Assembly (NCBI RefSeq): GCF_005503015.1
Contig: NZ_SCOL01000003.1
Coordinates: forward strand, 1-64,000
Direction of reading: 5' to 3'
From: Bacillus sp. E(2018)
GTDB lineage: Bacteria > Bacillota > Bacilli > Bacillales > Fictibacillaceae
Length of the DNA stretch: 64,000 nt
Below are positions 1 to 10,321 of this stretch, piece by piece; position 1 is the stretch's first letter, and each line of letters opens with the position of its first letter. Below the pieces are notes generated by a model, which saw nothing but the letters and a program-made list of their open reading frames with translations, had not been told where the DNA came from and did not search any database. Made by a program: the position numbers and the translations under genes.

Positions 1-107
1 CACGCAAGTGAGTAAGACCCCTTAGAGATGATGAGGTTGATAGGTCTGGTGTGGAAGCGTGGTGACACGTGGAGCTGACAGATACTAATCGGTCGAGGGC
101 TTATCCT
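1..107 (+). rRNA. 23S rRNA, 3' end (partial)
   Basis: The first ~107 bases match the conserved 3' terminus of bacterial 23S rRNA, including the closing helix near ACTAATCGGTCGAGGGCTTA. The gene begins outside the window. The end is placed by comparison with the B. subtilis 23S terminus and may be off by a few bases. An 88-bp spacer without a tRNA separates it from the 5S gene. Confidence 0.93.
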
Positions 108-195
108 TAAAAAGCATAACGTTTGGAAACGTCGTATCTAGTTTTGAGAGAACATACTCTCTAATTTCATAAATCATGGTTAACGTCATGATAGG

Positions 196-311
<116 letters not shown>

Positions 312-315
312 AAAG

Positions 316-354
316 AAGGTGGGACGAACTTTATGTTCGTTCCATCTTTTTTTT
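316..354 (+). terminator. rRNA operon terminator
   Basis: A G+C-rich hairpin (AAGGTGGGACGAAC pairing with GTTCGTTCCATCTT, including a few G-T pairs) followed by a run of eight T. It lies a few bases after 5S and is the expected intrinsic terminator of the rRNA operon. Confidence 0.9.
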
Positions 355-512
355 GTATTAAAAAGGCTACTTTTCTACTTTTCTTTACCTTTTTACTATT
401 AAATAGCTAGAAAAATAAACGTTGGAATCATTTGAACGTTGAAAACAGTGAATTCGGGATATAAACAACAAGTTTTTATGAAAGAAGAAAGGTCTAACTT
501 ACTTGCCTTAAC

Positions 513-552
513 ATTTATAAGTCTTCAAATGAATTTATAAGTCTTCACCATA
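513..552. repeat. 20-bp tandem repeat, two units
   Basis: Two units with the core ATTTATAAGTCTTCA start at 513 and 533, exactly 20 bases apart. The same core recurs as five units with the same 20-bp period at 30943-31042. A 20-base period is not a multiple of three, so the array is not coding. Confidence 0.85.
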
Positions 553-642
553 TTCCCACCCCTAACCCAGAGCTTAAACCCATCTAAAAAGGAAACTTGG
601 CATCATTACTCCGAGCCTCGTATTCAAACCCAAAAAGGATAC

Positions 643-658
643 TTTGGCTGCCGCCAAA
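643..658. repeat. Short hairpin shared with 20449-20466
   Basis: A perfect 6-bp stem, TTTGGC/GCCAAA, around the loop TGCC. The core TTGGCTGCCGCCAA is the reverse complement of the core of a hairpin at 20449-20466. Both lie within 150 bases of a tandem-repeat array. No T-run follows, so it is not an obvious terminator. Confidence 0.6.
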
Positions 659-776
659 CTTCCTACTAAACTCCTCTAAAAACGTCAACTGCATTTGCAT
701 CAATTCTCCAGTTTCCAACTTGTCCAAAAAGTGTTATCCTTAACGAAGTATTTTTCACCTTGGGAGGCTTGCCATC

Positions 777-1304
777 ATGTTAGATAATGCGTTCGTCATG
801 GTTGGGATCATTTTATTGATCAATATTGTATATGTATCGTTTTTTACGATCAGGATGATCCTGACGTTGAAAGGACAAAGGTACTTAGCTGCTTTTATTA
901 GTGTGTTTGAGGTCATTATCTATGTGGTCGGCCTCGGGCTTGTTCTTGATAACTTGAATGAGATTCAAAACTTAATTGCGTATGCGGTTGGTTATGGAAT
1001 TGGTGTTTTAGTAGGAATGAAGATTGAAGAAAAGCTTGCACTTGGATATACTACTGTTAACGTAATTACGACAAATCTTGAAGGCGGCTTACCGAACGAG
1101 CTTCGCAACAAAGGCTATGGTGTAACAAACTGGCTGGCAGAAGGTCGTGAAGGACAGCGTTTAATGATGGAGATATTAACATCACGTAAATCAGAAATGA
1201 ACCTATATAATACGGTAAAGGATTTAGATCCAAAGGCGTTTATTATTTCACATGAACCAAAAGCGTTTCATGGTGGATTTTGGGTTAAGGGTATCAGGAG
1301 GTAA
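777..1304 (+). CDS. yebE: UPF0316 / DUF2179 membrane protein YebE
   Basis: A 175-residue protein of the UPF0316 family. Hydrophobic segments near residues 5-28, 38-58 and 62-82 suggest three N-terminal membrane helices. A soluble C-terminal domain follows (from about residue 95, with [19 protein letters not shown]), corresponding to DUF2179. No enzymatic function is established for the family. A strong GGGAGG site precedes the ATG. The order yebE-yebG-purE matches B. subtilis, supporting orthology. The downstream gene starts 3 bases after the stop, so the two are probably cotranscribed. Confidence 0.88.
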   Translation: MLDNAFVMVGIILLINIVYVSFFTIRMILTLKGQRYLAAFISVFEVIIYVVGLGLVLDNLNEIQNLIAYAVGYGIGVLVGMKIEEKLALGYTTVNVITTNLEGGLPNELRNKGYGVTNWLAEGREGQRLMMEILTSRKSEMNLYNTVKDLDPKAFIISHEPKAFHGGFWVKGIRR

Positions 1305-1307
1305 CAG

Positions 1308-1511
1308 ATGGAGAAGAAACCTTCTAAAAAGAAGTTTACTGTTGAAGCAGGAGAAACGATCTCTGATTGTTTGGATCGCATGGCCAACGAGGGCTATACA
1401 CCGGTCCGACGTATGGAGGAGCCTGTGTTTCATGAAGTGAAACGTAACGGCAGAATGGAACCAGAAGTAAAAGAACAAAGAATCGTATTTGAAGGTAAAC
1501 TCCTTCAATAG
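1308..1511 (+). CDS. yebG: YebG, NETI-motif family small protein
   Basis: A 67-residue, highly charged, probably cytoplasmic protein. The segment GETISDCLDRMANEGYTPVRR fits the small Bacillales family named after a NETI motif, and the position between yebE and purE matches yebG of B. subtilis. It starts 3 bases after yebE, with AGGAGG inside the end of yebE as ribosome binding site. The function is unknown. The PurR boxes of the purine operon begin 6 bases after its stop, so any terminator of this pair would overlap that control region. Confidence 0.8.
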   Translation: MEKKPSKKKFTVEAGETISDCLDRMANEGYTPVRRMEEPVFHEVKRNGRMEPEVKEQRIVFEGKLLQ

Positions 1512-1517
1512 GGAGCA

Positions 1518-1561
1518 AAACACGAACATTAAATGTAATATACAACTTAATGTTCGATTTT
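1518..1561. promoter_or_regulatory. Pair of PurR boxes upstream of the pur operon
   Basis: Two 13-base sites in opposite orientation fit the B. subtilis PurBox consensus AWWWCCGAACWWT: AAACACGAACATT at 1518-1530 and, on the minus strand, AAAATCGAACATT at 1549-1561. They lie immediately before the -35 box, as in B. subtilis. PurR bound here represses transcription and is released by PRPP. The inverted pair CGAACATTAA/TTAATGTTCG with following T residues could also serve as a weak terminator of yebG. Confidence 0.82.
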
Positions 1562-1563
1562 TG

Positions 1564-1593
1564 TTGACAAAACAAAACAATCATTGCTACAAT
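1564..1593 (+). promoter_or_regulatory. Sigma-A promoter of the pur operon
   Basis: Consensus -35 TTGACA (1564-1569), an 18-base spacer and -10 TACAAT (1588-1593). Transcription would start near 1600, just before the guanine riboswitch. The adjoining PurR boxes place this promoter under purine control. Confidence 0.85.
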
Positions 1594-1611
1594 AAAACCA
1601 GAAGAATAAAG

Positions 1612-1683
1612 CCCTCATATAATTTCGGGAATATGGCCCGTAAGTCTCTACCTGATGACCGTTATTTCATCAGACTATGAGGG
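1612..1683 (+). promoter_or_regulatory. Guanine (purine) riboswitch aptamer
   Basis: The P1 helix pairs CCCTCATA (1612-1619) with TATGAGGG (1676-1683). The characteristic core ATATGG and a second arm capped by CTGATGACC...CATCAG flank the binding pocket. The junction base before TATGAGG is C (in CAGACTATGAGG), the base that gives guanine/hypoxanthine rather than adenine specificity. Together with the terminator at 1720-1780 it forms a guanine-dependent OFF switch for the purine operon, as in B. subtilis. Confidence 0.93.
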
Positions 1684-1719
1684 AAAGCATCTTTCTGTCT
1701 ATTTTTATCGGATACGTAT

Positions 1720-1780
1720 GTCCAGTTGGCTGCTTTCTCTCATATTAGGGAGAAGCATACTAACTGGACTTTTTTATTTT
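1720..1780 (+). terminator. Riboswitch-controlled terminator
   Basis: A long hairpin pairs GTCCAGTT (from 1720) with AACTGGAC (to about 1769), with partial pairing of GCTTTCTC and GAGAAGC inside, followed by TTTTTT. It lies between the aptamer and purE. By family precedent, guanine binding favours this terminator and lack of guanine favours the antiterminator. Confidence 0.85.
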
Positions 1781-1802
1781 TTCTGACAATAAGGAGGCTG
1801 CC

Positions 1803-2288
1803 ATGGCTAAAGTTGGCGTGATCATGGGAAGTGTTTCAGATTGGGAAACAATGAGAGAAGCGTGTGACCTATTAGATGAACTAGAAGTAGCTTACGAGAA
1901 GAAGGTGGTTTCGGCACACCGTACACCGGATCTCATGTTTCAATACGCAGAAGAAGCTGAACATAGAGGAATTAAAGTAATCATTGCTGGAGCGGGCGGA
2001 GCAGCTCACTTGCCAGGTATGGTCGCGGCAAAAACGATCCTGCCTGTAATCGGTGTTCCGGTTCAATCCAAAGCGCTAAACGGCATGGATTCACTGTTAT
2101 CCATCGTTCAGATGCCAAAGGGTGTTCCTGTAGCGACAGTTGCAATTGGGAAAGCTGGTGCAGCGAATGCCGGACTTCTAGCCGCACAGATGGTAGCCGT
2201 ACATGATGAAGGAGTTAAGCAACGTTTAAAACAACGCCGTGCTTCAGCACAACAACTGGCGATCGAAAGTAGTGAGCTTCTTGTTTAA
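1803..2288 (+). CDS. purE: N5-carboxyaminoimidazole ribonucleotide mutase
   Basis: PurE converts N5-CAIR to CAIR in de novo purine synthesis, following PurK. The 161-residue length is normal for the class I enzyme. The substrate-binding signature GSVSDWETM (residues 9-17) and SAHRTPD (about 38-44) are present, as is the glycine-rich [11 protein letters not shown]. Start: ATG after AAGGAGG. It is the first gene of the operon, behind the riboswitch terminator, and its end overlaps the probable purK start. Confidence 0.97.
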   Translation: MAKVGVIMGSVSDWETMREACDLLDELEVAYEKKVVSAHRTPDLMFQYAEEAEHRGIKVIIAGAGGAAHLPGMVAAKTILPVIGVPVQSKALNGMDSLLSIVQMPKGVPVATVAIGKAGAANAGLLAAQMVAVHDEGVKQRLKQRRASAQQLAIESSELLV

Positions 2289-3435
2289 GACGATAAAACC
2301 ACAGCAAACACTTGGTATACTTGGCGGAGGTCAGCTCGGCCGCATGATGGCATTGAGCGCTCGTGAAATGGGATTGAACGTTGTTGTTTTAGAGCCAGGT
2401 GAGAATTCACCATGCGGGCAAGTTGCAGATCATCAAATTACAACAGCTTATGACGACCGAGAAGGTATCAAGAAGCTTTCAGAACAAAGCGATGTCGTCA
2501 CATACGAGTTTGAAAACATAGATGCAGTGAGTGCGAATTGGTTGGAAGAGAACGCAAACTTACCTCAGGGAAGCCGCCTCTTAGCAGTCACTCAGCACCG
2601 TTTAAAAGAGAAAGAGACGCTTCAAAAAGCAGGTGTTCCTGTTGCTCCGTATCGTCCAGTGACCGATTTTCGTTCACTGCAACGGGCGGTGGAAGAATTG
2701 GGTTATCCTTCTGTACTAAAAACGTGCAGAGGCGGTTATGACGGAAAAGGGCAGTTTGTGATCAAGCAAGAAAGTGATCTTGAGATTGCAGCAACACTTT
2801 TAGAAAAAGAGACAGATTGTGTGCTGGAAGCATGGGTTCCATTTGAGAAAGAAATATCGGTAATCATAACGAGAAGTGTGAGCGGTGAGGTTAAATCATT
2901 TCCGATCGCAGAGAATATACACAAAGAGAATATCCTGCATCAAACGATCGCGCCAGCACGCATCACGAACAAAACAGCGGATCAAGCAAAGCTCCTAGCG
3001 GGGTCAATCGCAACGGAATTAGAGCTTGTTGGTACGCTTGCCGTAGAGATGTTCGTCGCAAAAGACGGTATGATCTATGTGAACGAACTGGCGCCACGCC
3101 CGCATAACTCCGGACATTACACGATCGAGGCGTGTGAGACTTCACAGTTCGATCAGCATGTACGCGCAGTATGCAACTGGCCGCTTGGCAATACAGAATT
3201 AATAAAACCAGCCGTGATGATCAACATATTAGGTGAACATCATGAGACTGTGTTACGCGAGATAGGAAATTTAGGAGAAGCGAAACTTCATCTGTACGGA
3301 AAGAAAGAAGCGAAAGCGAAACGAAAGATGGGGCATATCACGGTTTTAGGTGATACGATTGAACAGGCACTAGAAAAAGCAGAAAGAGTGTCCGCACTAT
3401 TTTTAAGTGATAACAAAACGGAGGTAACACAATGA
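2272..3435 (+). CDS. purK: N5-carboxyaminoimidazole ribonucleotide synthase
   Basis: PurK carboxylates AIR to N5-CAIR using ATP and bicarbonate. It is an ATP-grasp enzyme with N-terminal [13 protein letters not shown], the glycine loop [10 protein letters not shown] and the metal-binding [13 protein letters not shown]. The reading frame is open from 2239. The GTG at 2272 gives an N-terminus of usual length (12 residues before GILGGG) and overlaps purE by 17 bases, so I chose it; TTG at 2281 is an alternative. The product is about 387 residues, normal for the family. Confidence 0.95.
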   Translation: MSFLFKTIKPQQTLGILGGGQLGRMMALSAREMGLNVVVLEPGENSPCGQVADHQITTAYDDREGIKKLSEQSDVVTYEFENIDAVSANWLEENANLPQGSRLLAVTQHRLKEKETLQKAGVPVAPYRPVTDFRSLQRAVEELGYPSVLKTCRGGYDGKGQFVIKQESDLEIAATLLEKETDCVLEAWVPFEKEISVIITRSVSGEVKSFPIAENIHKENILHQTIAPARITNKTADQAKLLAGSIATELELVGTLAVEMFVAKDGMIYVNELAPRPHNSGHYTIEACETSQFDQHVRAVCNWPLGNTELIKPAVMINILGEHHETVLREIGNLGEAKLHLYGKKEAKAKRKMGHITVLGDTIEQALEKAERVSALFLSDNKTEVTQ

Positions 3436-4724
3436 TTGAACGCTATACACGCCCTGAAATGGGAGCGATCTGGACGGACGAAAACAAATATCAAGCGTGG
3501 CTTGAAGTAGAGATCTTAGCTTGTGAAGCTTGGGCAGAACTAGGAGATATTCCGAAAGAAGACGTGAAGAAGCTTCGCGAAAACGCGTCTTTCGATATTA
3601 ACCGAATCCTTGAGATCGAAGAAGAAACACGCCATGATGTTGTTGCGTTTACACGAGCAGTATCTGAAACGCTTGGTGAAGAGCGTAAATGGGTACATTA
3701 TGGACTAACTTCAACGGATGTTGTTGATACAGCTCTTTCCTACCTACTTAAACAAGCAAACGACATTTTAGCGAAAGATCTAGATCGTTTCGTTGAGATT
3801 CTTGCTGAAAAAGCAAAAGAACATAAATATACCGTTATGATGGGTCGTACGCATGGTGTACATGCTGAGCCGACAACGTTCGGATTGAAGCTTGCTCTTT
3901 GGTACGAAGAGATGAAGCGTAACGTCGAACGCTTTAAGCAAGCGTCTGATACGGTTCGTTTCGGAAAGATTTCTGGAGCCGTTGGAACGTATGCGAACAT
4001 CGATTCGTTCGTTGAAAAATATGTGTGTGAAAAGCTTGGACTTGAAGCAGCTCCGATCTCAACGCAAACATTGCAGCGTGACCGTCACGCTCATTACATG
4101 TCAACGTTGGCACTTATCGCAACGAGCATCGAGAAGTTCGCAACAGAAGTACGCGGTCTTCAAAAGAGTGAGACGCGTGAAGTAGAAGAGTTCTTTGCTA
4201 AAGGGCAAAAAGGATCTTCAGCTATGCCGCATAAACGTAATCCGATCGGATCTGAAAACATGACAGGTCTTGCTCGTGTAATCCGCGGTTACATGATGAC
4301 AGCCTACGAGAACGTATCCCTATGGCATGAGCGTGATATCTCTCATTCATCAGCTGAGCGTGTGATTCTACCAGATGCGACGATCGCACTGAACTACATG
4401 CTGAACCGTTTTGGCAACATCATCAAGAATTTAACCGTGTTCCCAGAGAACATGAAACGCAACATGGAGCGCACATATGGATTGATCTACTCACAGCGCG
4501 TACTTCTCAAATTGATCGATAAAGGAATGGCGCGTGAAGAAGCATACGACACAGTGCAGCCAAAAGCGATGCAAGCATGGGAAGAAGGCGTACAGTTCAG
4601 AACATTAGTAGAAGCTGAACAAAAAATTACAGAAAAATTAACACCTGAAGAAATCTCTGAATGCTTTGACTACAGTTATCATCTGTCACACGTAGACACA
4701 ATCTTCGACAGATTAGGGCTTTAA
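3432..4724 (+). CDS. purB: Adenylosuccinate lyase
   Basis: PurB acts twice in purine synthesis: SAICAR to AICAR plus fumarate, and adenylosuccinate to AMP plus fumarate. The 430-residue protein belongs to the fumarase/aspartase superfamily, with signature [10 protein letters not shown] (about residues 263-272), TSTDVVDTA and the catalytic-region [14 protein letters not shown]. It overlaps purK by the ATGA motif, implying translational coupling. The next gene, purC, comes only after a 329-bp gap holding a 128-bp repeat. Confidence 0.97.
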   Translation: MIERYTRPEMGAIWTDENKYQAWLEVEILACEAWAELGDIPKEDVKKLRENASFDINRILEIEEETRHDVVAFTRAVSETLGEERKWVHYGLTSTDVVDTALSYLLKQANDILAKDLDRFVEILAEKAKEHKYTVMMGRTHGVHAEPTTFGLKLALWYEEMKRNVERFKQASDTVRFGKISGAVGTYANIDSFVEKYVCEKLGLEAAPISTQTLQRDRHAHYMSTLALIATSIEKFATEVRGLQKSETREVEEFFAKGQKGSSAMPHKRNPIGSENMTGLARVIRGYMMTAYENVSLWHERDISHSSAERVILPDATIALNYMLNRFGNIIKNLTVFPENMKRNMERTYGLIYSQRVLLKLIDKGMAREEAYDTVQPKAMQAWEEGVQFRTLVEAEQKITEKLTPEEISECFDYSYHLSHVDTIFDRLGL

Positions 4725-5053
4725 AAGGTTTTATAAGAAAGATCTTTTAATTGGTTGTTTTTGAAAGACTTCATTGAAAGTTGATTGAAGTGTAAGATGC
4801 GAGACTCCTGCGGGACAGGTGGGCAGGTGAGACACTTATACGTGAAACGTACAAATGTGGCTCACCGCCTGCCCCGCGGAAAGCGAGTATCTGAAACGGA
4901 AATCAACCTTTCTCTCAAAGACAACAATGTCATACTAAAAAAGCTTTTAAGAAGTACTTCAACTAAAAAGAGAGTGATATATTGAGCTCTCTTTCTCTTT
5001 GTCTTTTTTAAAAGATTGAATATTGGGAATATTCATATAACGGAGGGGTCAGG
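4725..5053. other. Intra-operon gap purB-purC
   Basis: This 329-bp stretch lies between two genes of one operon and holds repeat copy A (4780-4907). After the repeat, AAAAGAGAGTGA...GAGCTCTCTTT (about 4968-4995) can form a weak hairpin ahead of T-rich sequence. No gene is evident; short open frames are produced by the repeat. Confidence 0.6.
4780..4907 (+). repeat. 128-bp palindromic repeat, copy A
   Basis: Bounded by GTTGATT and AATCAAC and imperfectly palindromic throughout. The left arm has GAGACTCCTGCGGGACAGG, the right arm CCCCGCGGAAAGCGAG, and the centre the hairpin TACGT-GAA-ACGTA between GTGAG and CTCAC. It belongs to the subfamily with copies C, E and F. No transposase is associated. 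Confidence 0.9.
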
Positions 5054-5776
5054 ATGGAGAAGTTAGAGCAGCTATACGAAGGAAAAGCAAAACGCATCTA
5101 CCGCACAACAGACGAAGAAGTCGTCTGGGTCAGCTACAAAGATTCAGCAACAGCGTTCAACGGCGAGAAAAAAGCCGAAATCGCAGGAAAAGGAAGACTG
5201 AACAACGAGATCTCATCCATCCTTTTTGAACTGCTCAAAGAGAAAGGAATCGACTCCCACTTCGTAAAACGAGTATCCGAAACCGAACAGCTCGTGAAGA
5301 AGGTGACCATCATCCCCTTAGAAGTGGTTGTTCGCAACATCGCGGCTGGTTCTTTATCAAAGCGTACTGGAATTCCTGAAGGTCAGATCCTTCCACGCAC
5401 GATCGTCGAATTTTATTACAAAAACGATGACCTTGGCGATCCGCTTATTACAGAAGAACATATCGACATCATGAACTTGGCAACACGAGAGCAGCTCAGC
5501 CAGATATCTGAACAAGCGATTCAGATCAACGAAGTGCTCACGTCTTATTTTGTTCAAAAGAACGTAAAGCTCGTCGACTTTAAGCTAGAGTTCGGAACAG
5601 ATGCTAACGGAAACCTTATGCTCGCTGATGAAATTTCTCCTGATACTTGCCGTTTATGGGATGCAGAAACGAACGAGAAACTCGATAAAGATGTATTTCG
5701 CCGAGGATTAGGAAGTTTAACAGATGCTTATGAAAAAATACTACAACGTCTAGGAGGCCTATCATGTACAAAGTAA
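5054..5776 (+). CDS. purC: SAICAR synthase
   Basis: Phosphoribosylaminoimidazole-succinocarboxamide synthase joins CAIR and aspartate using ATP. The 240-residue length is typical of the bacterial enzyme. Visible motifs are the N-terminal LYEGKAKRIYRT, the central PLEVVVRNIAAGS and C-terminal DEISPDTCRLWD, which hold ATP- and substrate-binding residues. A strong GGAGGGG precedes the ATG, useful because no translating gene lies close upstream. Its 3' end overlaps purS by 13 bases. Confidence 0.97.
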   Translation: MEKLEQLYEGKAKRIYRTTDEEVVWVSYKDSATAFNGEKKAEIAGKGRLNNEISSILFELLKEKGIDSHFVKRVSETEQLVKKVTIIPLEVVVRNIAAGSLSKRTGIPEGQILPRTIVEFYYKNDDLGDPLITEEHIDIMNLATREQLSQISEQAIQINEVLTSYFVQKNVKLVDFKLEFGTDANGNLMLADEISPDTCRLWDAETNEKLDKDVFRRGLGSLTDAYEKILQRLGGLSCTK

Positions 5777-6018
5777 AGGTGTATGTAACATTAAGAGAGA
5801 GTGTATTAGATCCGCAAGGTAAGGCAGTAATGAGCTCGCTTCACAAAATGGGACAGTCAGAGGTTGAAGATGTACGTATTGGTAAGTATCTGGAGTTAAC
5901 GCTTCAAAAAGGCGATTACGATCTAGATGAAAAAATCGTGAACATGTGCTCGAAACTTTTATCGAATCCGGTGATTGAAGACTACCGCTACGAGGTGGAG
6001 GAGGTTGTCGCACAGTGA
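5764..6018 (+). CDS. purS: FGAM synthase subunit PurS
   Basis: An 84-residue subunit of the three-part formylglycinamidine ribonucleotide synthase PurS-PurQ-PurL found in Bacillus and archaea. It bridges PurL and PurQ and supports ammonia channelling. The sequence ([21 protein letters not shown]) matches the family. The start lies in the end of purC behind AGGAGG, and the stop overlaps purQ. Confidence 0.96.
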   Translation: MYKVKVYVTLRESVLDPQGKAVMSSLHKMGQSEVEDVRIGKYLELTLQKGDYDLDEKIVNMCSKLLSNPVIEDYRYEVEEVVAQ

Positions 6019-6698
6019 AGTTTGCTGTAATCGTTTTTCCGGGATCAAACTGTGACACTGACATGTATCATGCTGTAAAAGATGAGCTCGGCGCTGAAGT
6101 TGAGTACGTCTGGCATGACGCTACGAACTTAAATCAATTTGACGGTATTTTATTGCCTGGTGGTTTCTCTTATGGAGATTACCTCCGTTCTGGCGCTATC
6201 GCACAATTCTCAAACGTAATGACAGAAGTGGTCAAAGCAGCACGCGAAGGAAAACCAGTTCTTGGCGTTTGTAACGGATTTCAAATTTTACTTGAAACAG
6301 GACTTCTGCCAGGAGCGATGCGTCGCAATGAATCATTGAAATTCATCTGCCAGCCAGAAGAGCTAGTCGTTGAAAACACATCAACGATCTTCACGACTCA
6401 GTACGAAAAAGGAGAAGTAATCTCCGTTCCAGTCGCACATGGTGAAGGAAACTATTATTGCGATGAAGAGACGCTGCAACAGCTAAAGGCAAACAACCAG
6501 ATCGTATTCACGTATAAAAACAATCCGAACGGATCGGTTGAAAACATTGCAGGTATCACGAACGAAGAAGGCAACGTGCTAGGTATGATGCCACATCCGG
6601 AACGCGCGGTTGATGAGCTTTTAGGTAGCAAAGATGGTCTTAAATTATTTCAATCTATTGTGAAGAGCTGGAGGGAACGTTATGTCGCTGCAACATGA
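6015..6698 (+). CDS. purQ: FGAM synthase glutaminase subunit PurQ
   Basis: A class I glutamine amidotransferase that supplies ammonia to PurL. The nucleophile cysteine sits in GVCNGFQ (Cys near residue 86), and His/Glu of the triad are in [20 protein letters not shown] at the N-terminus is typical. The start is the GTG at 6015, overlapping purS (GTGA), with GGTGGAGGAGG upstream. The 227-residue length is normal for the stand-alone subunit. Confidence 0.96.
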   Translation: MKFAVIVFPGSNCDTDMYHAVKDELGAEVEYVWHDATNLNQFDGILLPGGFSYGDYLRSGAIAQFSNVMTEVVKAAREGKPVLGVCNGFQILLETGLLPGAMRRNESLKFICQPEELVVENTSTIFTTQYEKGEVISVPVAHGEGNYYCDEETLQQLKANNQIVFTYKNNPNGSVENIAGITNEEGNVLGMMPHPERAVDELLGSKDGLKLFQSIVKSWRERYVAAT

Positions 6699-8913
6699 AC
6701 CAACAAGTTCACAAATTAAGAAGCAAAAATTATACCGTGAGATGGGTTTAAGTGATTCAGAGTTTGAACTCGTAGAAAAGATTATCGGCAGATCTCCTAA
6801 CTGGACGGAAACAGGACTGTTCTCCGTTATGTGGAGTGAGCACTGTTCTTATAAAAACTCAAAACCAGTACTTAGCAAGTTCCCTACAAAAGGTGAGCGC
6901 GTCCTTCAAGGTCCTGGTGAAGGTGCTGGAATCGTGGATATCGGTGACGGTCAAGCGGTTGTTTTCAAGATCGAATCTCATAACCACCCTTCAGCGATCG
7001 AGCCTTATCAAGGAGCGGCAACAGGTGTCGGTGGAATCATCCGTGACGTTTTCTCGATGGGAGCGCGTCCGATCGCGATGCTGAACTCGCTTCGTTTTGG
7101 AGAGTTAGAGTCTCCGCGTGTGAAGTATTTGTTCGAGCAAGTAGTAGCGGGGATTGCAGGCTACGGCAACTGTATCGGAATTCCTACGGTTGGAGGAGAA
7201 GTTCAATTTGATCCATCATACGAAGGCAATCCGCTCGTTAACGCGATGTGTGTCGGTCTGATCGACCATAAAGACATTAAGAAGGGTCAAGCGAAAGGTG
7301 CTGGAAACTCTGTCATGTACGTTGGGGCAAAAACAGGCCGTGACGGCATCCATGGTGCAACATTTGCATCGGAAGAGCTTTCTGAAGCGTCAGAAGAAAA
7401 ACGTCCAGCGGTTCAAGTTGGCGATCCTTTTATGGAAAAACTCGTTATGGAAGCGTGCTTAGAGCTGATTCATAACTGTGATGCACTTGTTGGGATTCAA
7501 GATATGGGTGCTGCGGGTCTTACGAGTTCGTCTGCTGAGATGGCAAGTAAAGCAGGCATGGGAATCGAGATGAACCTTGATCTTATTCCACAGCGTGAAA
7601 CAGGAATGACAGCTTATGAGATGATGCTTTCCGAATCTCAAGAGCGCATGCTGTTAGTCGTTGAAAAAGGCCGTGAGCATGAAGTGGAAAAGATCTTTGC
7701 AAAATGGGATCTTGATTGCGTGACGGTTGGAAGAGTTATTGAAGAACAAGTACTGCGTTTGACGCATCAAGGTGAGATTGTAGCGGATGTACCGGTAGAT
7801 GCTCTTGCAGAGGATGCTCCGGTTTATCATAAGCCATCAAAAGAACCTGCTTATTATGGCGAGTTCCAAGCGCAAGCAGATTACTTACCAGAGATTACTA
7901 GCTTCAAATCTACGTTGCTCTCTCTTTTGAAGCAGCCTACGATCGCGAGCAAAGAGTGGGTTTACAACCAGTATGACTATATGGTGCGCACGAATACGGT
8001 CGTAGCACCAGGATCAGATGCAGCAGTCGTTCGCATCCGCGGAACGAAAAAAGCGCTAGCGATGACAACAGACTGTAATTCTCGCTATCTCTATCTCGAC
8101 CCAGAAGTAGGCGGCATGATTGCTGTTGCTGAAGCAGCTCGTAATCTCGTATGTTCAGGAGCACAGCCTCTTGCGGTGACAGATTGCTTGAACTACGGAA
8201 ATCCTGAAAAGCCAGAGATCTTCTGGCAGTTAGAGAAATCAGCTGACGGTATGAGTGCGGCATGCAACAAACTCGCAACGCCGGTTATCGGCGGTAACGT
8301 ATCTCTTTATAACGAAACAAACGGTGTAGCCGTTTATCCAACGCCTGTTATCGGAATGGTTGGTTTGATTGAAGATACGAAACATATCGTGACGCAAGAC
8401 TTTAAAGAAGCAGGCGACATCATCTATCTAATTGGTGAAAGCAAAGCTGAATTTGGCGGAAGTGAACTTCAGAAGATGAAAGAAGGCCGCATCTTCGGTA
8501 AAGCACCACACATCGATTTAGAAGTTGAAGAAACAAGACAGCGCGATCTTTTAGCAGCGATTCATAAAGGATTGATCGCATCTGCACATGACGTTGCAGA
8601 AGGCGGACTATCTGTTGCACTTGCCGAGTCTGTAATGGACGGAAAAGTAGGAGCGAGCGTAACGTTAACAGATGAGCCGATCGGAAGTCTTTTCGGAGAA
8701 TCTCAATCCCGTTTCTTAGTCACAGTAAAACCTGCACATCAAGATGAGTTCCAACAGCTTGTAAAAGACGCAAAAATCATAGGTTTTGTACGTTCTGAGA
8801 GCGGTCTAGCGATCGATAATGAGCAGGGTGAAGAGTTGTTATCCTGCACGCTCCAGGAGATGCAAGACGCCTGGAAAGGAGCTATTCCATGCTTGCTGAC
8901 ATCAAAGGCTTAA
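6682..8913 (+). CDS. purL: FGAM synthase large subunit PurL
   Basis: The 743-residue synthetase subunit converts FGAR, ATP and PurQ-derived ammonia to FGAM. This is the small-type PurL that needs PurS and PurQ. Motifs include [12 protein letters not shown] near residues 51-62, [21 protein letters not shown] and the second-half [10 protein letters not shown]. It overlaps purQ by 17 bases and purF by 25, so the whole purS-Q-L-F stretch is compact and likely translationally coupled. Confidence 0.97.
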   Translation: MSLQHEPTSSQIKKQKLYREMGLSDSEFELVEKIIGRSPNWTETGLFSVMWSEHCSYKNSKPVLSKFPTKGERVLQGPGEGAGIVDIGDGQAVVFKIESHNHPSAIEPYQGAATGVGGIIRDVFSMGARPIAMLNSLRFGELESPRVKYLFEQVVAGIAGYGNCIGIPTVGGEVQFDPSYEGNPLVNAMCVGLIDHKDIKKGQAKGAGNSVMYVGAKTGRDGIHGATFASEELSEASEEKRPAVQVGDPFMEKLVMEACLELIHNCDALVGIQDMGAAGLTSSSAEMASKAGMGIEMNLDLIPQRETGMTAYEMMLSESQERMLLVVEKGREHEVEKIFAKWDLDCVTVGRVIEEQVLRLTHQGEIVADVPVDALAEDAPVYHKPSKEPAYYGEFQAQADYLPEITSFKSTLLSLLKQPTIASKEWVYNQYDYMVRTNTVVAPGSDAAVVRIRGTKKALAMTTDCNSRYLYLDPEVGGMIAVAEAARNLVCSGAQPLAVTDCLNYGNPEKPEIFWQLEKSADGMSAACNKLATPVIGGNVSLYNETNGVAVYPTPVIGMVGLIEDTKHIVTQDFKEAGDIIYLIGESKAEFGGSELQKMKEGRIFGKAPHIDLEVEETRQRDLLAAIHKGLIASAHDVAEGGLSVALAESVMDGKVGASVTLTDEPIGSLFGESQSRFLVTVKPAHQDEFQQLVKDAKIIGFVRSESGLAIDNEQGEELLSCTLQEMQDAWKGAIPCLLTSKA

Positions 8914-10307
8914 ACGAAGAATGTGGTGTGTTCGGAATCTGGGGTCACCCGGATGCCGCACAACTCACGTATTACGGGTTGCACAGTCTGCAGCACCGCG
9001 GACAAGAAGGAGCAGGTATCGTTGTAACAGACGGTGAGCGCCTGAGAACACATAAAGGAAGCGGACTTGTTAACGATGTGTTCAGCAAAGGGGAGCTCGA
9101 AGGACTGATCGGACATGGTGCAATCGGCCATGTTCGGTATTCCACAGCAGGAGGTAATGAACTTGCAAATGTTCAGCCACTCTTATTCCGTTCGCAAACA
9201 AGTTCACTTGCACTTGCTCATAACGGAAACCTTGTAAATGCCAACGCGTTAAAACATCAGCTAGAATCGCAAGGAAGCATCTTTCAAACCACTTCAGATA
9301 CTGAAGTGCTTGCTCATCTGATCAAGCGCAGCGGTTATTTTACACTAAAAGAAAAAGTACAGAACGCTTTAACGATGCTAAAAGGTGCGTATGCATTCTT
9401 AGTGATGACGGAGAACGAGATGATGGTTGCGCTTGATCCGAACGGCTTACGCCCATTGTCACTCGGTATGCTAGGTGATGCGTATGTGGTCGCTTCTGAA
9501 ACGTGTGCGTTCGATGTAGTTGGAGCAACATACGTGCGTGACGTGCAGCCGGGAGAGCTTTTAATCATTAATGAAGACGGACTAAGAGTTGATACGTTCT
9601 CAACTTCTGTTCAGCGCTCCATGTGTTCGATGGAATATATTTATTTTTCACGACCAGACAGCAACATCGAAGGAATCAATGTTCATGCGGCTCGTAAAAG
9701 TCTTGGGAAAAAGATGTATGAAGAAGCGCCGATTGAAGCGGATGTTGTAACCGGTGTGCCTGATTCTAGTATCTCAGCTGCGATCGGTTATGCAGAAGCA
9801 TCCGGTATTCCATATGAGATCGGGTTGATCAAGAATCGCTATGTCGGTCGGACGTTCATCCAGCCTTCTCAAGAGCTTCGTGAACTTGGTGTAAAGATGA
9901 AGCTTTCGCCGGTTCGAGGAATCGTAGAAGGAAAGCGAGTCGTGATGGTAGATGATTCAATCGTACGCGGAACGACAAGCCGCCGAATCGTTAAGATGCT
10001 GCGTGCTGCGGGCGCTACAGAAGTTCACGTACGCATAACAGCGCCACCGATCGCGCATCCGTGCTATTACGGCATCGATACGTCCGAACGAGCAGAACTG
10101 ATCGCATCTAAGCATTCAGTTGATGAAATTCGTGAAATTATTGGTGCTGATTCATTATCGTTTATTTCCGTAGAAGGATTGATGGAAGGCATCGGACGTT
10201 CAAATGCCGAGCCGAACTGCGGACAATGTTTAGCTTGTTTTACAGGACGATATCCAACAGAAATTTATCCAGATACTGTTTTACCATATGAAAAAGAGCT
10301 TGTTTAA
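8889..10307 (+). CDS. purF: Amidophosphoribosyltransferase
   Basis: PurF catalyses the committed step, PRPP plus glutamine to phosphoribosylamine. An 11-residue propeptide precedes the conserved CGVFG, whose cysteine (residue 12) is the N-terminal glutaminase nucleophile after processing. The PRPP loop [13 protein letters not shown] is present. Cysteines in the C-terminal [13 protein letters not shown] match those binding the regulatory [4Fe-4S] cluster of the Bacillus enzyme. Length is 472 residues. The start lies within purL. Confidence 0.97.
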   Translation: MLADIKGLNEECGVFGIWGHPDAAQLTYYGLHSLQHRGQEGAGIVVTDGERLRTHKGSGLVNDVFSKGELEGLIGHGAIGHVRYSTAGGNELANVQPLLFRSQTSSLALAHNGNLVNANALKHQLESQGSIFQTTSDTEVLAHLIKRSGYFTLKEKVQNALTMLKGAYAFLVMTENEMMVALDPNGLRPLSLGMLGDAYVVASETCAFDVVGATYVRDVQPGELLIINEDGLRVDTFSTSVQRSMCSMEYIYFSRPDSNIEGINVHAARKSLGKKMYEEAPIEADVVTGVPDSSISAAIGYAEASGIPYEIGLIKNRYVGRTFIQPSQELRELGVKMKLSPVRGIVEGKRVVMVDDSIVRGTTSRRIVKMLRAAGATEVHVRITAPPIAHPCYYGIDTSERAELIASKHSVDEIREIIGADSLSFISVEGLMEGIGRSNAEPNCGQCLACFTGRYPTEIYPDTVLPYEKELV

Positions 10308-10321
10308 AGGGGGAGAAGACG

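Larger units (their letters stand above)
355..776. other. Intergenic region with short repeats and a hairpin
   Basis: No gene is apparent in these ~420 bases. They contain two units of a 20-bp tandem repeat (513-552), a perfect hairpin TTTGGC-TGCC-GCCAAA (643-658), and two near-identical stretches around 588 and 634 (AAAAAGGAAACTTGGC and AAAAAGGATACTTTGGC). A possible extended -10 (TGTTATCCT, 732-740) precedes yebE, but its -35 is weak. Confidence 0.6.

Noticed and set aside
107-195. tRNA gene between 23S and 5S
   Set aside because: No cloverleaf or conserved TTCRANY/acceptor pairing is visible in the 88-base spacer.
513-552. CRISPR-like array
   Set aside because: Units are only 20 bases with 5-base filler, there are no unique spacers of ~30 bases and no cas genes in the window.
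1523-1564. Inverted repeat after yebG as a simple terminator
   Set aside because: Its arms match the PurR box consensus and lie directly before the pur -35, so the operator reading is preferred; a double role remains possible.
4785-4985. Open reading frame of 66 codons between purB and purC
   Set aside because: It consists mainly of repeat copy A; similar frames appear in other copies.
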